Shown here: piece by piece, positions 5,037 to 6,622 of the stretch
Position numbering within the stretch: the stretch's first letter is position 1
Layout: every line of letters starts with the position of its first letter
Assembly (NCBI GenBank): GCA_024690695.1
Contig: JAILOS010000007.1
Coordinates: 1 to 6,622, forward strand
From: Oscillospiraceae bacterium
GTDB lineage: Bacteria > Bacillota_A > Clostridia > Oscillospirales > Oscillospiraceae
Direction: 5' to 3'
Length of the DNA: 6,622 bases
Translations under genes and position numbers: made by a program
The notes under the pieces: generated by a model
What the model was told of the DNA's origin: nothing
The model's database searches: none
What the model saw: only the letters and a program-made list of their open reading frames with translations

Positions 5037-5387
5037 ATGGCAAGAGTTAAAGGCGCAATGATGACCCGCAAGCACAGAAGCAAGGTGCTTGGTCTGGCGA
5101 AAGGCTACTGGGGCAACAAGTCCCGTCACTATAAGATGGCCAACGAGCAGGTGATGAAGTCCGGGCGGTACGCGTACGTCGGCCGCAAGCAGAAGAAGAG
5201 AGACTTCCGTCAGCTTTGGATCACCCGTATCAGCGCGGGCTGCAAGGCGAACGGCATGAACTACTCCACCTTCATGCACGGCCTCAAGCTCGCCGGCATC
5301 GAGATGAACCGCAAGATGCTGTCCGAGACCGCGATCCACGATCCCGCCGCCTTCACCGCTCTCTGCGAGCAGGCGAAGAACGCGTAA
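5037..5387 (+). CDS. rplT: 50S ribosomal protein L20
   Basis: L20 is an early-assembly protein of the large subunit that binds 23S rRNA and, in Bacillus and E. coli, also represses its own operon by binding the mRNA. The 116-residue product has the typical length. The basic N-terminal extension ([30 protein letters not shown]) is the part that threads into rRNA, and the globular part holds the diagnostic [21 protein letters not shown] and [28 protein letters not shown] (5023-5028) lies 8 nt before the ATG. It is last in the operon and is followed at once by the hairpin at 5404-5447. The presence of L20 here supports reading the leader as an L20-responsive attenuator. Confidence 0.98.
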   Translation: MARVKGAMMTRKHRSKVLGLAKGYWGNKSRHYKMANEQVMKSGRYAYVGRKQKKRDFRQLWITRISAGCKANGMNYSTFMHGLKLAGIEMNRKMLSETAIHDPAAFTALCEQAKNA

Positions 5388-5403
5388 GCATCACAAACGC
5401 CGT

Positions 5404-5447
5404 CAGAAAACCGACCCCGATCGTTTAAGATCGGGGTCGGTTTTCTG
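5404..5447. terminator. Bidirectional terminator after rplT
   Basis: A perfect 19-bp inverted repeat (5404-5422 with 5429-5447, loop GTTTAA) begins 17 nt after the rplT stop. AAAA and TTTT are built into the base of the stem on opposite sides, with CAG/CTG closing it, so the hairpin can act in both directions. It lies between the rplT operon and the convergent MATE gene. Confidence 0.9.
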
Positions 5448-5500
5448 TAAGCTCGGGTTGCTGCCCTCGGGCCGCCTTTGCGCCCGGGAGAGGCGCTCCT

Positions 5501-6622
5501 CTACGCGCCGCGCACGACCCGCCGGTAATAGAGCGCAAAGAGCGTGAACAGCAGCAGGTTGTGGCCGATCATGCAGGCCCAGGCGCTGACCAGGCCGAAG
5601 CCCAGCAGCACCGTGCACACGAAGGTGCCCGCGATGCGCACGCCCCACATGCCGATGACGTTGAACACGAAGGGCATCCGGGTCAGGCCGGCGCCCTGGA
5701 GCATGCCCTCCACGGCGATGCTGACCCCATAGAAGGGCTCGGAACAGGCGACCATGCGCAGCACCGCGGCGCCGAGGGCGATGACCGCGGGATCGTCGCT
5801 GAAAACGTCCACCAGCGCGGGCGCGAAGGCGAAGAGCAGCGAGCCGGAGACGAGCATCAGCCCGACCTCCAGCAGCGTGATCGTGCGGGCCAGCTCCTTC
5901 TGGCGGCGGCGGTCTCCGGCGCCGACGGCGTTGCCGGTGAGCGTGGCCGCGGCCTGCTGCATCCCGAAGCCGGGGATGTAAAACGCGGACTCGACGGTGT
6001 TGGCGATGACGTGCGCGGCCGTCGGGATCGGGCCGAGGGCGTTGATCATCGCGGCGAAGGCGACGTAACCCAGCGAGGTCGCAAAGCGCTGGAGCATGTT
6101 CGGCAGCGCGATGCGCAGGCAGGGCCGCAGCACGGCCCCGTCCGGGCGCAGCGAGCAGCCGCGCGGGGAGATCACCGGATGCCTCAGCAGGGCCGCCGTG
6201 AGGGCGATCCCGCCGAAGACGAAGGCGGCGGCGCTGGCGAGGGCGGCTCCGTCCACACCGAGCCCGGCTCCCCACATCCGCAAGCGCAGGCCGAAAATCT
6301 CGATCTCCCGCGGCTCGTAGATCAGCAGGAAGTTCAGCACGACGTTGGCGAGATTGACGCCGACGCCGACGCGCATCGGCGTGCGCGTGTCGCCCGCGGC
6401 GCGCAGCACCGTGCCGAAGATGATGCTCGCCGCGCGAAAGAGCATCGGCGTGTACAGGATGAAGAAATAGCGCCCCGCGGCCTCGCGCAGCGAGGGATCG
6501 ACCTGCATCCACACCGGCACCCGCCGGCTGAGCGAGAGCGTGTGCGCGGTGGAGAACAGGCCCGCGGCCAGCACCGCCAGCGCGGACTGCGCCGCCGCCC
6601 GGCGCGCCCGCTCGCGGTCGCC
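5501..6622 (-). CDS. MATE-family efflux transporter (partial, N-terminus outside the window)
   Basis: This is a multidrug or organic-cation antiporter of the MATE (NorM/DinF) superfamily, which exports substrates across the cytoplasmic membrane in exchange for Na+ or H+. The frame is open to the window edge; 373 residues are visible and roughly 70-90 are missing against the family's usual 450 or so. The visible start, GDRERARRAAAQSAL, matches the cytoplasmic loop between helices 2 and 3. Family marks are the RAAGDTRTPM motif with N-LANVVLNFLLIY after it, GAGLGVDGAALAS, and in the second half GNAVGAGDRRRQKELAR and the equivalent QGAGLTRMPF. The two halves thus show the expected internal repeat. 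Many hydrophobic segments of about 20 residues are present, and the end is basic (YYRRVVRGA). A GTG at 6574 is not the true start because coding continues upstream. It converges on the rplT operon; its promoter is not in view. The substrate cannot be told from sequence. Confidence 0.93.
   Translation of the reverse strand, partial: GDRERARRAAAQSALAVLAAGLFSTAHTLSLSRRVPVWMQVDPSLREAAGRYFFILYTPMLFRAASIIFGTVLRAAGDTRTPMRVGVGVNLANVVLNFLLIYEPREIEIFGLRLRMWGAGLGVDGAALASAAAFVFGGIALTAALLRHPVISPRGCSLRPDGAVLRPCLRIALPNMLQRFATSLGYVAFAAMINALGPIPTAAHVIANTVESAFYIPGFGMQQAAATLTGNAVGAGDRRRQKELARTITLLEVGLMLVSGSLLFAFAPALVDVFSDDPAVIALGAAVLRMVACSEPFYGVSIAVEGMLQGAGLTRMPFVFNVIGMWGVRIAGTFVCTVLLGFGLVSAWACMIGHNLLLFTLFALYYRRVVRGA

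Noticed and set aside
5448..5500. Possible second hairpin for the MATE gene (CTCGGGC near 5466 and GCCCGGGAG near 5481)
   Set aside because: The pairing is imperfect with no T-run on the reverse strand; the strong bidirectional hairpin at 5404-5447 is enough.
5403..6512. Second reverse-strand frame over the MATE gene (369 codons)
   Set aside because: Its product is an Arg/Ala/Pro-rich shadow; the neighbouring frame has the MATE motifs and hydrophobic helices.

Overview
The window is ordinary chromosomal DNA of a GC-rich, low-motility-type Gram-positive relative, most likely a clostridial Firmicute of the Oscillospiraceae/Ruminococcaceae kind. The reasons are strong AGGAGG-type ribosome binding sites before nearly every gene, consensus sigma-A promoters with 17-bp spacers, an infC-rpmI-rplT operon with a Bacillus/Clostridia-style attenuator leader, a two-OB-fold SSB relative, and a membrane-anchored PpiC foldase. 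The taxonomic placement is inference from style, not from a marker search.

Layout, left to right. At 1-130 (minus) lies the first 43 codons of an exported or membrane-anchored protein that runs off the window. It diverges from a parvulin-type peptidyl-prolyl isomerase (296-1933, plus) that has a very good promoter at 205-233. A perfect 17-bp bidirectional terminator hairpin (1951-1988) separates this from a convergent gene for a tandem-OB-fold single-stranded-DNA-binding protein (2014-2622, minus). That gene in turn diverges from deoC, deoxyribose-phosphate aldolase (2733-3416, plus), and the two seem to share overlapping promoters. A small, less GC-rich gene for an unrecognised two-helix membrane protein (3460-3912) follows deoC at 43 nt.

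The translation operon follows: a near-perfect promoter (3994-4022) set inside a 9-bp inverted repeat, an approximately 155-nt structured leader ending in an intrinsic terminator (4136-4163), then infC (IF3), rpmI (L35) and rplT (L20). infC has no usable ATG; the Shine-Dalgarno spacing points to an AUC start, fitting the family's known habit of using rare start codons for IF3 autocontrol. The leader probably lets L20 shut the operon off by attenuation. The operon ends in a perfect 19-bp bidirectional hairpin (5404-5447), against which a MATE-family multidrug/cation antiporter gene (5501-6622, minus) converges; its N-terminal part lies beyond the window.

No mobile element, CRISPR array, tRNA, rRNA or defence system is visible. 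I see no undescribed multi-gene system. The points that merit attention are regulatory: the AUC start, the attenuator with a possible loop-to-terminator pseudoknot, the inverted repeat around the infC -35 box, the direct repeat at the isomerase promoter, and the small orphan membrane protein.
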